A stretch of DNA of 14,125 bases, taken from the NCBI GenBank assembly GCA_002381865.1, contig DFYO01000036.1, positions 34,221 to 48,345 on the forward strand. The letters run 5' to 3'. A program made the position numbers and the translations under genes. Under the pieces are notes generated by a model. The model was given only the letters and a program-made list of their open reading frames with translations. It was not told where the DNA came from and searched no databases. Source of the DNA: Clostridiales bacterium UBA4080. GTDB taxonomy: Bacteria; Bacillota; Clostridia; Lachnospirales; Vallitaleaceae. The number at the start of each line of letters is the position of its first letter. Positions within the stretch are counted from its first letter, which is position 1. Positions 1 to 6,168 of this stretch are shown piece by piece.

Positions 1-160
1 TGTCAGACACTTTGTTCTATAATAGGATAGTTCGTCTTGCTTGCAAGAGACCAAACTTTCCTATTATACGAGAAACGCGTTCACCGAACGCTATTCTTGT
101 ATATACGGCCTTATTGAGAAGCTACAATCAAGACTAAAGGTGTTCAAACCAAATTAATTA
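1..160. other. structured intergenic segment or element remnant
   Basis: This edge segment holds two interleaved inverted repeats. In the first, arms 18-27 and 59-68 pair over 10 bp and continue at 29-32/54-57; an inner stem 35-39/44-48 is closed by a CTTG loop. In the second, arms 65-74 and 94-103 pair over 10 bp with one G-T, capped by a perfect 6-bp stem 77-82/86-91 with a 3-base loop. Bases 65-68 belong to both, so the two folds compete. The first bases, TGTCAGACAC, form most of an odd palindrome. Forward frame 3 is open from base 3 to a TAA at 135-137 (44 codons), but I do not recognise the peptide. It could be a repetitive extragenic element, a decayed insertion sequence end, or the tail of a truncated gene. 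The sequence does not decide between these. Confidence 0.4.
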
Positions 161-195
161 TTGACAATTAGATGCTATAGTTTAATATATATAAT
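161..195 (+). promoter_or_regulatory. candidate promoter of the rsmD operon
   Basis: A perfect TTGACA lies at 161-166. Downstream is an AT-rich run offering several -10 candidates: TTTAAT at 181-186 (spacing 14), TATATA at 186-191 (spacing 19) and TATAAT at 190-195 (spacing 23). None has ideal 17-bp spacing with a good match, so the exact -10 is uncertain. The position just ahead of rsmD supports a promoter here. Confidence 0.4.
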
Positions 196-220
196 AAGAA
201 ACTTAAAAAGGAATGATAAG

Positions 221-778
221 ATGAGAGTTATTGCAGGGACTGCAAGAAGCTTAAAGCTAAAGGCTCCTGAAGGTATGCAGGTACGTCCTACTTTAGACAG
301 AACCAAGGAAACCCTTTTCAATATGCTTGGATCCTATATACCAGATTGCGTATTTGTGGATATATTTAGCGGCAGCGGAGCAATTGGAATTGAAGCCTTG
401 AGCAGAGGAGCAAAAAAATCATTTTTTATTGAAAATGATAAAAATGCACTGTCTGTTATTAGAGAGAATTTGGAGTATACAAAGCTTAAGGATAAGTCGG
501 AGATTTTAGCTATGGATTATATGGCAGCAATTTCAGAACTGAAAACTAAGGCGATTAAACCGGATATAATATTTATCGACCCTCCATTTTATAAGGATTT
601 AGAAGAAAAGACAATATTACAAATTATTAATTGTGGCATTCTTAATGATAGTGGTATAATAATATGTGAGAGTGGAACTAATACTTCTTGGGATTTTATT
701 AAAGGTATCGATACGGTTTCACTTTGGAAAGAAAAAAAGTTTAAAACAAGTAAATTTACTTTTTTGATAAAAAAATAG
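221..778 (+). CDS. rsmD: 16S rRNA (guanine(966)-N2)-methyltransferase RsmD
   Basis: The product (185 residues) belongs to the RsmD/YlbH family, which uses S-adenosylmethionine to methylate N2 of G966 in 16S rRNA during 30S assembly. The N-terminus MRVIAGTARS and the RPTLDRTKETLFNML segment (about 22-36) are family hallmarks. The SAM-binding loop is VDIFSGSGAIGIEALSRGA (46-64), and the catalytic DPPF tetrad is at 120-123. Length is usual for the family. I chose ATG 221 because AAAAGGA at 206-212 sits 8 bases upstream; an in-frame TTG at 161 would fall on the -35 box and add residues absent from the family. coaD follows 25 bases downstream, as in many Firmicutes, which supports one operon. Identification is secure; the methylated position is taken from the family. 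Confidence 0.95.
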   Translation: MRVIAGTARSLKLKAPEGMQVRPTLDRTKETLFNMLGSYIPDCVFVDIFSGSGAIGIEALSRGAKKSFFIENDKNALSVIRENLEYTKLKDKSEILAMDYMAAISELKTKAIKPDIIFIDPPFYKDLEEKTILQIINCGILNDSGIIICESGTNTSWDFIKGIDTVSLWKEKKFKTSKFTFLIKK

Positions 779-803
779 ACTTAGGATAAGGAGAGATGAC
801 AGC

Positions 804-1304
804 ATGAGAATCGGAGTATATCCGGGCAGCTTTGATCCAGCGACTAATGGGCATTTAGATATAATAACAAGAAGTTCAAAGCTAGTTGACCATCTGATAG
901 TGGGTGTTTTGAAAAATGGACAAAAAACCCCATTGTTTTCTACGGAAGAAAGGGTTAAACTGTTAAAGGAAGTAACGAAAGAGATTGACAATGTTGAAAT
1001 TGAGTGTTTTTCAGGATTGCTTGTTGATTTTGTAAGAGGAAAAAAAGCTGATGTTATTATTAGAGGATTTAGAGCTATATCAGATTATGAATATGAAATA
1101 CAGTTAGCACAAACAAACCATAGTCTGGCGGAGGATATCGAAACAATATTTTTAGTTACTAGAAACGAGTTCTCGTTTCTGAGCTCTAGCATTGTTAAAG
1201 AAGTCGCAAAATTCGGCGGAGATGTAAGTAAGCTTGTTCCAACTGTGGTTGGAGATTCTTTATATGAAAAGTATGGTATTAATAGGAGGCGAAATAATGA
1301 ATAG
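804..1304 (+). CDS. coaD: phosphopantetheine adenylyltransferase
   Basis: CoaD (166 residues) transfers AMP from ATP to 4'-phosphopantetheine to make dephospho-CoA, the penultimate step of cytosolic coenzyme A synthesis. The nucleotidyltransferase signature is clear: YPGSFDPATNGHLDI at 6-20 with the TNGH form of the TxGH motif at 14-17, RGFRAISDYEYE at 87-98, and the ATP-binding serine run SSS at 127-129 within FSFLSSSIVKEV. AAGGAG at 788-793 lies 10 bases ahead of the ATG. The gene follows rsmD by 25 bases, and its last 8 bases overlap the start of the next gene, suggesting translational coupling. Length is normal for the family. Nothing unusual is seen in the enzyme itself. Confidence 0.97.
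   Translation: MRIGVYPGSFDPATNGHLDIITRSSKLVDHLIVGVLKNGQKTPLFSTEERVKLLKEVTKEIDNVEIECFSGLLVDFVRGKKADVIIRGFRAISDYEYEIQLAQTNHSLAEDIETIFLVTRNEFSFLSSSIVKEVAKFGGDVSKLVPTVVGDSLYEKYGINRRRNNE
1284..1289 (+). promoter_or_regulatory. ribosome binding site inside coaD that fixes the next start
   Basis: AGGAGG lies within the coaD coding sequence, 7 bases before ATG 1297. It selects 1297 over an in-frame ATG at 1234, which lies deep inside coaD and has no comparable site. Confidence 0.8.
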
Positions 1305-1815
1305 TATTTTTAATTTGATTGATGAGATGGAGGGCTATTTTGACACGTGTAAAAAAGTGCCGATATCTAATAAACTGATGGTTGATATTGAGGTTATTTA
1401 TGAGTTTATGACTGATTTAAGGTTAAAGCTGCCAGAAGAAATTAAAAAAGCAGAGAGAATTGTTGATGAGAAAGAAAAAATAATTCAAGATGCAACAAAA
1501 ATCGCACATAACACAGCAAAAGAAGCAGAGATAAAGGTAAGCAAGCTAGTTAATGAGCATGAAATTGTTCAAAAAGCTAACGCAGAGGCAGGTTCTATTA
1601 TTGAGGAAGCTAATAAAACAGCAGACGAGCTCAAGCTAGGAGCATATGAATATGTTGATGAACTAATTGCTCAGTTAGAAACTGCAGTAAGAGATACCTT
1701 AAATCAAACGCATCAGCATTTTGAAAGATTTGAAGATTATATGAAAAGACAAGCTACATCTCTTGAAAATAACCGTCAAGAGCTTCAGGTTAGAAAAAAC
1801 AACAAAAAAAGATAG
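1297..1815 (+). CDS. hypothetical charged coiled-coil protein
   Basis: The function is not known to me. The 172-residue product has a short N-terminal segment (about 1-40, including DEMEGYFDTCKKVPIS), then a long, highly charged alpha-helical stretch (about 45-165) rich in E, K, A and Q. It has no membrane segment, signal peptide or catalytic motif. Proteins of this type occur next to coaD in many Clostridia. They are often labelled ATPase or V-type ATPase subunit H/E-like because the repeating alanine and charged pattern resembles stalk subunits; I regard that as compositional similarity, not evidence of ATPase activity. A DivIVA-like scaffold role is conceivable but unsupported. The start is set by AGGAGG at 1284-1289 and overlaps coaD by 8 bases, so it is probably translated with coaD. 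The basic tail ends one base short of the converging tmcAL stop. Confidence 0.85.
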   Translation: MNSIFNLIDEMEGYFDTCKKVPISNKLMVDIEVIYEFMTDLRLKLPEEIKKAERIVDEKEKIIQDATKIAHNTAKEAEIKVSKLVNEHEIVQKANAEAGSIIEEANKTADELKLGAYEYVDELIAQLETAVRDTLNQTHQHFERFEDYMKRQATSLENNRQELQVRKNNKKR

Positions 1816-1816
1816 C

Positions 1817-3055
1817 TTAAACCATAATTAGTGGAATTGAGTAATCATTTTTCATTTTAATATTGTATTTATTCAGAATAATAGTATTGTAGATTTCAGT
1901 AGCTCTTATTTCGTCAGTAAGCATTTTTTGCTGAAGGGAAGTAAGAGCTTTTTCTGAGCCTTTAATTTTTCCAAGTACAGGCAGAGAAGAATTGTGTTTT
2001 ATTTTACGCATTAATGCCTGAGCATCTTTTCTAAAGCCCAAAACTCTTATATACTGTGAATAACCATTATTTGAAAAAACATCAAAGCTGTTTTTATCAA
2101 TATCTAATAGTATATGTATTAGAGCTCTATGCAGTTTTGTTTTGGGATAACGTCTTGTCATTAACATATCAATTAACTCATCGTAGCTATTAGCAGATTT
2201 AATTGCTGTTTTTATCCTGTTTTCAAGTCCCTCAGATATATCTAATATATTTGCTAGCTGTTTTTCTGGAGTACATAATAGCTTGTAACGCAGCAATGCG
2301 AAAACATCTGCTGGAAATACTGGAGCTTGTTTGTTGCTTATACCTGCCTTTAAAATAGAATAGCTTTCGCTAGGCAGCATATTTTCAATATCAGCATTTT
2401 GAGGAGAGGAAGCGGTTTGAATCTGATTTCTAATAGCAGTAGCTGAGGCAATATTAACATCAGAGCTATTATCATGATAGCCAGCACCTATTCGCTCTAT
2501 GGTGTAAGCCTTTATGTGAGACTTCAAACGTTTAAGTGCTTTTAGGTATTCTATCCCTAATATATTGTTAGGATTATTAATTATTTCAGAATAAGAATCA
2601 CCCTCATAATCATTTAATGCAAGTGAACGAGCGGAGGGGAAGTTATGCCCTGATTTTAGATGCGCTTGCAAAAGCATCTTATAATCTCTTGGTTCTTCTA
2701 TAAATATATCCGCCAGGGCATCTAATTTATCAAGGCTGCCAAGCTCGCTACCAAAACAAATGCTATCAACAACTCCCGTGTTGTGCAAAAGAGAAACAGC
2801 AGCACTGGCAAAGAATTCTGCACTTGATACAGAATAATGTATGGGTAATTCAATTACTATATCCATTCCAGATAACAGAGCGCTTTTAGCTCTATTCCAT
2901 TTGTCAATTATTGCAGGAGTTCCTCTTTGAACAAAATTACCGCTCATAACACAAATGCAGTAATCAGCACCTGTAAGCTGCTTTGATTTTTCCATATGAT
3001 ATAAATGCCCCTTATGAAAAGGGTTGTATTCAGTAACTAAGCCTACAACTTTCAT
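1817..3055 (-). CDS. tmcAL: tRNA(Met) cytidine acetate ligase (TmcAL/YlbM)
   Basis: This 412-residue protein is recognisable as the YlbM/TmcAL family, which makes N4-acetylcytidine at the wobble position of elongator tRNA-Met, using ATP and free acetate rather than acetyl-CoA. The nucleotidyltransferase-like motif VTEYNPFHKGHLYHM (7-21) with HKGH at 14-17 is followed by VMSGNFVQRGTPAIIDKWNRA and MDIVIELP, all typical of the family. Length is normal (about 400). The ATG has a modest GGTG ribosome binding site about 7 bases upstream. In B. subtilis ylbM lies in line with ylbN-rpmF; here it is inverted relative to its neighbours and diverges from pta-ackA, whose product acetate is the TmcAL substrate. 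That metabolic link is my inference. The 3' end converges with the coiled-coil gene, with no room for a dedicated terminator between them. Confidence 0.94.
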   Translation of the reverse strand: MKVVGLVTEYNPFHKGHLYHMEKSKQLTGADYCICVMSGNFVQRGTPAIIDKWNRAKSALLSGMDIVIELPIHYSVSSAEFFASAAVSLLHNTGVVDSICFGSELGSLDKLDALADIFIEEPRDYKMLLQAHLKSGHNFPSARSLALNDYEGDSYSEIINNPNNILGIEYLKALKRLKSHIKAYTIERIGAGYHDNSSDVNIASATAIRNQIQTASSPQNADIENMLPSESYSILKAGISNKQAPVFPADVFALLRYKLLCTPEKQLANILDISEGLENRIKTAIKSANSYDELIDMLMTRRYPKTKLHRALIHILLDIDKNSFDVFSNNGYSQYIRVLGFRKDAQALMRKIKHNSSLPVLGKIKGSEKALTSLQQKMLTDEIRATEIYNTIILNKYNIKMKNDYSIPLIMV

Positions 3056-3096
3056 AATTCACCATCCGATACAGTTTCTATAATTAAACAAATAGC

Positions 3097-3120
3097 AATA
3101 TATGATACTAATATATGATA
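3097..3120. repeat. 11-bp direct repeat in the tmcAL leader region
   Basis: AATATATGATA occurs at 3097-3107 and again at 3110-3120, a 13-bp period. The second copy overlaps the tmcAL -10 candidate. It may be a regulator site or a chance AT-rich duplication. Confidence 0.5.
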
Positions 3121-3138
3121 GAACATACTTTATTGCAA
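3110..3138 (-). promoter_or_regulatory. candidate promoter of tmcAL
   Basis: Read on the reverse strand, TTGCAA (3133-3138) is followed after 17 bp by TATATT (3110-3115), matching the sigma-A consensus at 4/6 and 5/6. It would give a leader of about 50 bases before the tmcAL ATG. An alternative is TTGATA (3150-3155) with TAAAGT (3127-3132), also 17 bp apart, which would overlap the Fur-box palindrome. Confidence 0.5.
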
Positions 3139-3139
3139 G

Positions 3140-3154
3140 TGATAATAATTATCA
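3140..3154. promoter_or_regulatory. Fur-box-like palindrome (7-1-7)
   Basis: TGATAATAATTATCA is a perfect 7-1-7 inverted repeat, identical to the minimal Fur operator TGATAATNATTATCA described for Bacillus subtilis. It lies one base upstream of the main tmcAL -35 candidate, overlaps the -35 of the alternative one, and is about 60 bp upstream of the pta -35. If functional, it would most simply regulate tmcAL. The match is seen directly; binding by Fur is inference, and PerR or Zur boxes are related in shape. Confidence 0.5.
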
Positions 3155-3213
3155 AGGCTTTGATTTTTTAGTTCTATGTATTGAAAAAAGAACAATAAAA
3201 ACCAAAATATGTA

Positions 3214-3247
3214 TTGTATACAAAGAACAAGTTTATTATAATATAAT
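3214..3247 (+). promoter_or_regulatory. candidate promoter of pta-ackA
   Basis: TATAAT occurs at 3237-3242 and again, overlapping by one base, at 3242-3247. TTGTAT at 3214-3219 lies exactly 17 bp before the first copy. The -35 is a weak match (3/6). The implied leader before the pta GTG is about 60 bases. Confidence 0.5.
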
Positions 3248-3308
3248 TGGTGTTTAGTTCGGGAAAAAACAAATAAAGTATATTGCAAGAGTTGAAAGGA
3301 GTATTCTA

Positions 3309-4307
3309 GTGAGTTTTATAGAAACTATTAAAGAAAGAGCAAAGAAAAACAAACAGACGATTGTACTGCCTGAGTCTATGGAAAGAAGAACTGTCGAGGC
3401 GGCACATCAAATACTTAAAGAAGATTTAGCAGACATTATCCTAATTGGGGATAAGGACGGCATAAGTGAAGTTGCCGATGGCTTGGATATAAGTAAGGCT
3501 ACCTTTGTAAATCCAAAAAGCTTTGAAAGAATGGAAGAATACGTAGCAGCATTAGTTGAGTTAAGAAAAAGCAAGGGAATGACAGTTGAACAAGCAGATA
3601 AATTATTGAAGGAAGATGCTTTGTTTTTAGGTGTTATGATGGTGAAAATGGAAATGGCAGATGGTATGGTTGCAGGAGCAGTTAACTCTACTGCAAATGT
3701 ATTGAGACCATCTCTTCAAATTCTTAAAACAGCACCAAATACTAAGCTAGTTTCTTCATTCTTCGTTATGGTTGTACCAGATTGTGAATACGGAGCAAAT
3801 GGAACCTTTATTTTTTCTGATTGCGGATTAGTACAAAATCCAAATGCAGAAGAGCTTGCATCTATAGCAGGAAGCTCTGCAAAATCATTTGAGCAGCTAG
3901 TTGCTCAAGAAGCTGTTGTAGCCATGCTTTCTCATTCTACTATGGGAAGTGCTGCACATGCAGATGTTGACAAGGTTAAGCTAGCTACACAACTTGCAAA
4001 AGAAGCATATCCAAGTGTGAAATTAGATGGTGAATTCCAGCTTGATGCAGCTATTGTTCCAACGGTAGGCGCATCAAAAGCACCGGGGAATGAAGTTGCA
4101 GGAAAAGCAAATGTACTTGTTTTTCCAGACCTTGATGCAGGTAATATAGCATATAAAATTGTTGAAAGACTTGCAAAAGCAGAAGCTTATGGTCCAATTA
4201 CACAGGGTATTGCAAAACCAGTAAACGACCTATCAAGAGGCTGCTCAGCAGAAGATATTGTTGGTGTAGTTGCAATAACAGCAGTTCAGGCACAGGCACT
4301 TAAATAA
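3309..4307 (+). CDS. pta: phosphate acetyltransferase
   Basis: Pta (332 residues) interconverts acetyl-CoA plus phosphate with acetyl phosphate plus CoA in the cytosol. It is the short, single-domain form common in Firmicutes, without the N-terminal regulatory domains of the enterobacterial enzyme. The N-terminus IVLPESMERRTVEAA, the glycine-rich GMVAGAVNSTANVLRPSL segment and the C-terminal ANVLVFPDLDAGNIAYKI with YGPITQGIAKPVNDLSRG are family hallmarks. The start is GTG at 3309, with AAAGGAG (3295-3301) placed 7 bases ahead. ackA follows after 30 bases, forming the classic pta-ackA pair for acetate excretion or assimilation. A promoter candidate lies at 3214-3247. Phosphotransbutyrylase is a paralogue, but the pairing with ackA and the C-terminal motif favour Pta. 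Confidence 0.97.
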   Translation: MSFIETIKERAKKNKQTIVLPESMERRTVEAAHQILKEDLADIILIGDKDGISEVADGLDISKATFVNPKSFERMEEYVAALVELRKSKGMTVEQADKLLKEDALFLGVMMVKMEMADGMVAGAVNSTANVLRPSLQILKTAPNTKLVSSFFVMVVPDCEYGANGTFIFSDCGLVQNPNAEELASIAGSSAKSFEQLVAQEAVVAMLSHSTMGSAAHADVDKVKLATQLAKEAYPSVKLDGEFQLDAAIVPTVGASKAPGNEVAGKANVLVFPDLDAGNIAYKIVERLAKAEAYGPITQGIAKPVNDLSRGCSAEDIVGVVAITAVQAQALK

Positions 4308-4322
4308 TTTGATTGTTACCTT

Positions 4323-4330
4323 AAGGAGGA
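4323..4330 (+). promoter_or_regulatory. strong ribosome binding site selecting a TTG start
   Basis: AAGGAGGA is a near-perfect anti-16S match. Its core ends 8 bases before TTG 4338, the codon that starts the universally conserved MNILVINCGSSS of acetate kinase, so the rare start is well supported. Confidence 0.85.
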
Positions 4331-4337
4331 TATAGAT

Positions 4338-5528
4338 TTGAATATATTAGTTATCAATTGCGGAAGTTCATCTTTGAAATACCAGTTATTAGATATGAGT
4401 AATGAAGCGGTATTAGCTGTAGGTATTTGTGACAGAATAGGAATCGAAGGTTCAAAGATTAAACATAAGCCAGAGGGAAGAAAAGCAATTACAATTGAAG
4501 GACCAATGGCAGACCATAAAGAAGCAGTCTCTTATGTTTTAGATGCATTGATGTCAAGTGAGTATGGAGTTATTAAAAGCACAGATGAAATTAATGCTGT
4601 TGGACATCGTATAGTTCATGGCGGCGAGTTTTTCTCAGGTTCTGTTTTAATAACAGAGGATGTTAAAAAAGCAGTACAAGAGTGTTGCGAGCTTGCACCA
4701 TTACATAATCCTGCAAATTTAATTGGTATTGAAGTTTTCGAGCAATTAATGCCTTCAGTTCCAATGGTTGGAGTATTTGATACTGCTTTCCATCAGACTA
4801 TGCCTGATAAAGCTTATCTTTACGGGATTAATTACGAGTACTATAAAAAATACAAATTGAGAAGATACGGTTTTCATGGAACTTCTCATAAATATGTATC
4901 ACATAGAGCAGCAGAGTTTTTAGGCAAAAACATTGAGGATATGAAAATTGTAGTTTGTCATTTAGGAAATGGAGCAAGTATTTGTGCAGTTGATGGTGGA
5001 AAATCAGTTGATACAAGCATGGGCTTTACTCCGCTAGAAGGACTTTTAATGGGAACAAGAAGCGGGGATTTAGACCCTGCAATTATTCAGTTTCTTGCTA
5101 AAAAAGAAGGAATTTCTTTAGATGAAGTAATCGATTTATTGAATAAAAAATCAGGAATTTTAGGATTATCATTATACTCAAGTGATTTTAGAGATATTGA
5201 AGATGCAATTGCAGAAGGACATGCTCAATGTCTACTTGCTATGGATGTGTTTGAATACAGAGTTGCAAAATATATCGGCTCATACGCTGCTGCTATGAAT
5301 GGCTTAGATGCAGTAGTATTTACAGCAGGTTTAGGTGAAAATAATGCTGATATGAGAGCAAATGTTTGTAAATACCTTAAATATCTAGGTGTTGAGATTG
5401 ACGAGGAAGCTAATAAATGCAGAAGTACTGAAAGAGATTTTTCAGCACCAAAGGCAAGGGTTAAATCATTGGTTATTCCAACTAACGAAGAACTTATGAT
5501 TGCAAGAGAAACTCTTAAATTAGTATAA
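4338..5528 (+). CDS. ackA: acetate kinase
   Basis: AckA (396 residues, normal length) transfers phosphate between acetyl phosphate and ADP, giving acetate and ATP by substrate-level phosphorylation. Acetokinase signature 1 is INCGSSSLKYQ (6-16). Signature 2 includes GHRIVHGGEFFSGS, with Arg91 matching the substrate-binding arginine of the family. FDTAFHQTMP, RRYGFHGTSHKYVS with the catalytic-region histidine, HLGNGASICAVDGGKS and GTRSGDLDP are all present. The start is TTG, justified by the conserved N-terminus and the ribosome binding site at 4323-4330. It is co-transcribed with pta (30-base gap) and followed by an intrinsic terminator. With Pta it yields one ATP per acetyl-CoA, the main energy branch in many anaerobes; it also supplies the acetate that TmcAL, encoded upstream, would use. 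Confidence 0.98.
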   Translation: MNILVINCGSSSLKYQLLDMSNEAVLAVGICDRIGIEGSKIKHKPEGRKAITIEGPMADHKEAVSYVLDALMSSEYGVIKSTDEINAVGHRIVHGGEFFSGSVLITEDVKKAVQECCELAPLHNPANLIGIEVFEQLMPSVPMVGVFDTAFHQTMPDKAYLYGINYEYYKKYKLRRYGFHGTSHKYVSHRAAEFLGKNIEDMKIVVCHLGNGASICAVDGGKSVDTSMGFTPLEGLLMGTRSGDLDPAIIQFLAKKEGISLDEVIDLLNKKSGILGLSLYSSDFRDIEDAIAEGHAQCLLAMDVFEYRVAKYIGSYAAAMNGLDAVVFTAGLGENNADMRANVCKYLKYLGVEIDEEANKCRSTERDFSAPKARVKSLVIPTNEELMIARETLKLV

Positions 5529-5535
5529 ACTAATA

Positions 5536-5574
5536 AAGTTAGTCCCTCACGGTATCAGTGAGGGCAACTTTTTT
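5536..5574 (+). terminator. intrinsic terminator of pta-ackA
   Basis: CCCTCAC (5544-5550) pairs with GTGAGGG (5558-5564) around a 7-base loop. An outer AAGTT/AACTT stem (5536-5540/5566-5570) extends it across a small internal loop. A six-T run at 5569-5574 follows. Confidence 0.9.
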
Positions 5575-5577
5575 CTA

Positions 5578-5606
5578 TTGACAAAACAATTCTATCTATG
5601 TATAAT
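5578..5606 (+). promoter_or_regulatory. consensus sigma-A promoter of DUF177-rpmF
   Basis: TTGACA (5578-5583), a 17-bp spacer and TATAAT (5601-5606) match the housekeeping consensus at every position. It starts only four bases after the T-run of the ackA terminator, making the following ribosomal-protein operon independent of pta-ackA. Expected transcript start is near 5613. Confidence 0.9.
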
Positions 5607-5636
5607 AACTTGTGGTAATTGAAAGTATTTTGGAAT

Positions 5637-5640
5637 GGAG
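5637..5640 (+). promoter_or_regulatory. ribosome binding site deciding the DUF177 start
   Basis: GGAG lies 9 bases before GTG 5650. The in-frame ATG at 5635 overlaps this site and has no spaced site of its own, and ATG 5656 has only a GGA three bases away. GTG 5650 is therefore the preferred start. Confidence 0.6.
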
Positions 5641-5649
5641 TTGATTTTA

Positions 5650-6162
5650 GTGGAAATGAATTTAAGTACAATATTTACTGGAGATCATCTTTTTGCTAAA
5701 GTCGATGAAACAGTTCCTGTTACCCAGGTTAAGTTTGGCAACACAAGTGCCATAATTGATAATGGTATCAAGCTGCAAATTGAGTTGGAAAAGCTTGAGA
5801 GTAAAGAAGTATTGATAAAAGGCAGCATTACAGCTGACATGGTATTTAACTGTGACAGATGTGGAGAACCTGCTAAATATAACTTTAAATCAGAGCTTAC
5901 CAAACAATTTAGGCCGGACAAAACAACTGAAGAGGAAGAAGATTTTATTGAAGGCTATATTCTTGATTTAGAGAAAATGGCATTAAATGAAATATATGTT
6001 AATTTTCCGATGAAAGTGCTTTGTGCAGAAGATTGCAAAGGAATATGCAAAAGCTGCGGAGCAAACCTGAATGTGGGTAGTTGTAATTGTGCAGATGATA
6101 ATTTTGATTTAAGATTTGCAGGATTAAAAGACCTATTTGATGAGAATTTTAAGGAGGTGTAG
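5650..6162 (+). CDS. ylbN: DUF177 (YceD/YlbN) family protein
   Basis: This 170-residue protein (from GTG 5650) belongs to the DUF177/YceD family, which is almost always encoded just before rpmF. Family members have been linked to 23S rRNA or large-subunit maturation, but the biochemical role is not settled. A first cysteine pair, FNCDRCGEP, is at 68/71. A dense C-terminal cluster follows, with cysteines at about 125, 129, 133, 136, 145 and 147 (CAEDCKGICKSCG, then CNC), consistent with metal binding as in clostridial homologues. A DEEE-type acidic stretch lies between them. The start could instead be ATG 5635 (175 residues); ribosome binding site spacing favours 5650. rpmF follows after 6 bases, and AAGGAGG for rpmF lies within the last codons of this gene. 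Transcription is from the consensus promoter at 5578-5606. Confidence 0.9.
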   Translation: MEMNLSTIFTGDHLFAKVDETVPVTQVKFGNTSAIIDNGIKLQIELEKLESKEVLIKGSITADMVFNCDRCGEPAKYNFKSELTKQFRPDKTTEEEEDFIEGYILDLEKMALNEIYVNFPMKVLCAEDCKGICKSCGANLNVGSCNCADDNFDLRFAGLKDLFDENFKEV

Positions 6163-6168
6163 GGATAA

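Noticed and set aside
161..220. Upstream TTG start for rsmD at 161
   Set aside because: The codon is part of a TTGACA -35 box, no ribosome binding site precedes it, and the extra 20 residues are not family-like.
1234..1296. Upstream ATG start for the coiled-coil gene
   Set aside because: It lies well inside coaD. AGGAGG at 1284-1289 is correctly spaced for ATG 1297 instead.
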